From Bacteroidales bacterium (GTDB lineage: Bacteria > Bacteroidota > Bacteroidia > Bacteroidales > WCHB1-69), in the NCBI GenBank assembly GCA_024400715.1, contig JAKSMH010000025.1, forward strand, positions 1 through 8,792: 8,792 bases of DNA, in the 5' to 3' direction. The notes under the pieces were generated by a model. It was not told where the DNA came from. It ran no database searches and was given only the letters and a program-made list of their open reading frames with translations. Shown here in pieces: positions 6,204 through 8,792 of the stretch. Both the position numbers and the translations under genes were made by a program. The number at the start of each line of letters is the position of its first letter. Position 1 is the first letter of the stretch.

Positions 6204-8078
6204 ATGTCTGAGAAGAAAGAATTCATTGCAATCCGAAAGGGTATCAAATATCTTGATTTGTTCGCTGGTGCGGGTGGCTTCAGTGAAGGATTTATGCAAG
6301 CCTATACTGGAGACAAGTATTACGATTTTCGTTTGGCAAGCGACATCAACGAGAATTGTGAGTTGACACATAGGGTTCGCTATAACAAGATGTTAGGACT
6401 TGATACTAAGTTTCTGTGTCAGGATATTATGGAAGACGCATTCTTGCCAAACCTTCTAAAAGAAATTGGCAATCAAGAGATAGATGTCATCACTGGTGGC
6501 CCAAGTTGTCAGTCATTCAGTTTGGCTGGGAGAAGAAAGAAACTTGATAAACGTGATGACTTGTTTTACCATTACTTGAAGGTTATCAAGGCTTTACGTC
6601 CTAAGTATTTTGTCATGGAGAATGTTAAAGGAATCCTGACCAAGGATGAGGGTCGTATAAAAGAAAGAATTCTGCGTGAAATTCGTTCTATCGTGGATGA
6701 TGTGAAGATGAATCTTCTTTATGCGTTTATTGAGGATGTCTTGAAACCCAAAATGCCTGCTCAGTTGTATTATGCTCTTTATGTAAGGCTTTGTATGGAA
6801 ACTGACGAAGGTAACTGGGATAAGCAAAATGAGATTTTCTTCAATAATTTAGATCAGCAGTTGAAGGAGGTTACAAAGAACCTCCCATACAACGTAAGCA
6901 AGAGTGATGAGAGCGTAAACACTATTCGTCATGGTTTACTTCTCCTGAAAATGAAGCAACAGCGTGATGCCATTCGTAAGCAGGTGATTCAGTTGAAAAC
7001 CAATGCACACATTGACAATGATACTTTTGTGGATGGCTATAATGCTATTATTGAAACCGTTTCAGACGAGCAGATTCTTGAAAAAACTCTTGATGCTGTA
7101 AATAAGGTGGCCGAAATGGGAAAATGTGATGCGGGAGCAAAAGCACTGAAAAAGTCACTTGAAATTCTGACAGCCACATTTGACGAGTGTGTTGAATTCA
7201 TACAAGAGCAGGTTAAAGATGACGAGAGACTTCTGAATCAGTTGAATGAACTGATGAAGGAAATCCGTTTGTATAACATTGATGAGCCATTAGTACTTTT
7301 GTCTGCGAACTATGGTGTTCCTCAAAATCGTGAGCGTGTGGTATTTATCGGTTGTCGTAACGATCAGGAAATCATCAATGAAATACCTGCTACTGTCACT
7401 GAAGAAGAAAAGGTGAAGGTTTATGAAGCACTTTGGGATTTGAACATGGTTGGCAATGGCGACACTGCAATGACTTACAAGAAACCCCAATTGATAGCAG
7501 AGTATGAGAAAACAAAACAACGCCGTGCTGTACAAGGAAAACCCGATGAACGTGGTATGCTCTTTTCTGAATGGTCTCGCATCGGAAGATTAGGTCATCG
7601 CTTCACTTTTGACGAAGAGCCTTTCTATATAATGGATATGGGAGATCTCGAAAAGCCGAAGAAGTATCAGCACATGGAACTCTTTAATCATCAGACAAGC
7701 CGGCAGAATGACTCCGTTCGAGAGCGTCTGAAGATTATTGCAAAATACAAGGATTATGACAAGGCGAAAGCTGAGTTAAAGGGAAAGGGGTTAGAATCCC
7801 AAAAACGTAACTATGTGGTATTGAATCCTCTTGCCCAGAGTCCCACTGTATGTACAATGCCAGATGACTTTATTCATTATTCTGCTTATCGTCCAATGAC
7901 TGTCAGAGAAATGGCACGTCTGCAAAGCTTTGATGATTCATTTGTTTTTCAAGGCAAACGTCAAACAGGAGGCAATAACCGACAAAAAGAAATACCTCAA
8001 TATACTTTGGTTGGTAACGCAGTTCCTCCTTTGATGGCGAGAGCAATAGCTAACACATTGTTACAGCATATAAAATAA
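6204..8078 (+). CDS. C5-cytosine-specific DNA methyltransferase of a type II R-M system
   Basis: Transfers a methyl group from S-adenosylmethionine to cytosine C5, protecting host DNA from the nuclease encoded next. Motifs in order: motif I DLFAGAGGFS (18-27, SAM binding); motif IV GGPSCQSFS (98-106) with catalytic Cys102; motif VI ENV (139-141); motif VIII QNRER (374-378) within ANYGVPQNRERVVFIG; motif IX RPMTVREMARLQSF (563-576); motif X GNAVPPLMARAI (604-615). Two oddities: Ser101 stands where Pro precedes the catalytic Cys in most family members, and about 200 mostly helical, charged residues (150-360) are inserted between motifs VI and VIII. Residues about 386-560 should be the target-recognition region. 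At 624 residues it is much longer than minimal enzymes such as M.HhaI (about 330). An in-frame TGA at 6189 makes ATG 6204 the first usable start; AGG lies 10 nt upstream. The downstream gene follows after 11 nt, probably one transcript. Target sequence cannot be read from the protein. Confidence 0.95.
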   Translation: MSEKKEFIAIRKGIKYLDLFAGAGGFSEGFMQAYTGDKYYDFRLASDINENCELTHRVRYNKMLGLDTKFLCQDIMEDAFLPNLLKEIGNQEIDVITGGPSCQSFSLAGRRKKLDKRDDLFYHYLKVIKALRPKYFVMENVKGILTKDEGRIKERILREIRSIVDDVKMNLLYAFIEDVLKPKMPAQLYYALYVRLCMETDEGNWDKQNEIFFNNLDQQLKEVTKNLPYNVSKSDESVNTIRHGLLLLKMKQQRDAIRKQVIQLKTNAHIDNDTFVDGYNAIIETVSDEQILEKTLDAVNKVAEMGKCDAGAKALKKSLEILTATFDECVEFIQEQVKDDERLLNQLNELMKEIRLYNIDEPLVLLSANYGVPQNRERVVFIGCRNDQEIINEIPATVTEEEKVKVYEALWDLNMVGNGDTAMTYKKPQLIAEYEKTKQRRAVQGKPDERGMLFSEWSRIGRLGHRFTFDEEPFYIMDMGDLEKPKKYQHMELFNHQTSRQNDSVRERLKIIAKYKDYDKAKAELKGKGLESQKRNYVVLNPLAQSPTVCTMPDDFIHYSAYRPMTVREMARLQSFDDSFVFQGKRQTGGNNRQKEIPQYTLVGNAVPPLMARAIANTLLQHIK

Positions 8079-8089
8079 GAGTGGTAAGT

Positions 8090-8792
8090 ATGGTAAATAT
8101 GCGTCTATTTAGTGCCTTTGAGCAGAAGAACTTAAGGTTCCTTGTAAACCACAATGTGAAGTTCACTCAGGTTGAAATTACCCCAACCGGGTTGAGTAAA
8201 GGTATTCTTGACTCAACTGCCCCGATGCGTGCATATTTCCTTGAAAATGCTATTCATAACTATGAAGAGCAGCTGCAAGGTCAAGAATACAAGCAGTATA
8301 AGACAGCTGTCATCCTGACGGAGTCGACCCAATTCATTACAAAAGCTTCTTTCTATCGTCCGAACACAAAGAAAGGAGATCCCCGAATGTGGATATATGG
8401 TTTCGGTTCTTACACTGAGGGTAACGATATACACGTGCTTTTCTGGTTCGAGGATATCCTTTATTCTATAAACATAACCCGCATAGACATAGAGAAGTGC
8501 TATGACTCGATTGTCATCACACCTATGCAGAATGTGTTGAAGGCTATCTATAACGCAGAAAATGCGGTGTCAGAAGAATTACTTGGGCGTTTTCGTTCCG
8601 TAAAAGGTCAGTGGTTTGAATCAGAAGTTGTAGCCGACACTGGTGTTGGAAGAACAATTGAATCTTTTCTTGGCATCAGCATGAATAGTGATAAAACTCC
8701 TGATTATAAAGGAATTGAGTTGAAAAGTCATCGTGAAAAGAGAAGTAGTCAGAAGAACGTGTTGTTCACACAGACTCCCGATTGGGACATTA
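8090..8792 (+). CDS. MvaI/BcnI-family restriction endonuclease (partial, 3' end outside window)
   Basis: Probable type II restriction endonuclease partner of the preceding methyltransferase. 234 codons are visible. Near the right edge, GVGRTIESFLGI (185-196) is followed by TPDYKGIELKSHRE (203-216), giving catalytic D205-x4-E210-x-K212. The spacing D-x4-E-x-K and the upstream G-x-G-x-T-x-E-x-x-LG pattern match the MvaI/BcnI nucleases; MutH/Sau3AI share the fold and a similar look but space the acidic residues differently. MvaI itself is about 246 residues with its catalytic site near residue 50, so the 165-170 residues before the core here are an added domain. That part includes RMWIYGFGSY (99-108) and HVLFWFEDILYSINIT (115-130), beta-rich in appearance and perhaps a DNA-recognition module. 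ATG at 8090, ATG at 8099 or GTG at 8081 could be the start; homologue alignment would decide. The gene begins 11 nt after the methyltransferase stop. Confidence 0.82.
   Translation, partial: MVNMRLFSAFEQKNLRFLVNHNVKFTQVEITPTGLSKGILDSTAPMRAYFLENAIHNYEEQLQGQEYKQYKTAVILTESTQFITKASFYRPNTKKGDPRMWIYGFGSYTEGNDIHVLFWFEDILYSINITRIDIEKCYDSIVITPMQNVLKAIYNAENAVSEELLGRFRSVKGQWFESEVVADTGVGRTIESFLGISMNSDKTPDYKGIELKSHREKRSSQKNVLFTQTPDWDI

Noticed and set aside
8213..8434. Minus-strand 73-residue open frame near the right edge
   Set aside because: It overlaps the restriction endonuclease frame, which is uninterrupted to the window edge and has a recognisable catalytic motif.
8642..8731. MutH/Sau3AI family assignment for the nuclease
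   Set aside because: The G-x-G and E-x-K elements are similar, but the D-x4-E-x-K spacing fits MvaI/BcnI better than the wider spacing in MutH. The full gene would settle it.
1..8792. tRNA or rRNA genes, CRISPR arrays, transposases or integrases
   Set aside because: Looked for on both strands; no cloverleaf-like sequence, regularly spaced repeats or transposase motifs were seen.

Overview
The window looks like a chromosomal piece of a Bacteroidota (Bacteroidales-type) genome. The reasons are several matches to the Bacteroidetes -7 promoter element TAnnTTTG, almost no Shine-Dalgarno sequences, a TonB-dependent receptor with a PnuC-family partner behind a TPP riboswitch, and protein sequences of Bacteroidales character. 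Genus and species cannot be read from this sequence alone.

Layout, left to right. Positions 1-1410 (minus) hold the first 470 codons of a RecQ helicase whose 3' end lies outside the window. Positions 1411-1658 are a divergent promoter region. Positions 1659-2810 (plus) encode an exported CX5R protein-tyrosine phosphatase with an extra N-terminal domain. Its stop codon lies 3 nt from the stop of a convergent two-gene operon (5834 down to 2814, minus). That operon encodes a TonB-dependent outer-membrane receptor followed by a seven-helix PnuC-family permease. It is preceded at about 5890-5968 by a clear TPP (THI-box) riboswitch. The riboswitch makes thiamine the likely substrate of both genes: receptor for outer-membrane uptake, PnuC/PnuT-type permease for the inner membrane, both shut down when TPP is plentiful. 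Between the aptamer and the receptor start codon, two mutually exclusive base pairings can be drawn and may form the expression platform.

From 6204 to the right edge (plus) lies a restriction-modification module. It has a 624-residue C5-cytosine DNA methyltransferase with a helical insertion of about 200 residues and a PSCQ rather than PPCQ catalytic loop. Eleven nucleotides later comes the start of a restriction endonuclease whose visible D-x4-E-x-K motif matches the MvaI/BcnI family. The nuclease carries an N-terminal extension of about 165-170 residues and runs off the window. The 369-nt region between the thiamine operon and the R-M module contains divergent promoters and two small inverted repeats.

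The helicase, thiamine operon and phosphatase look like ordinary chromosomal genes. The R-M module is the accessory part. The most interesting points are the pairing of an MvaI/BcnI-like nuclease with a 5mC-type methyltransferase, the insertion in that methyltransferase, the N-terminal domain of the nuclease, the domain combination in the phosphatase, and the possible riboswitch expression platform.
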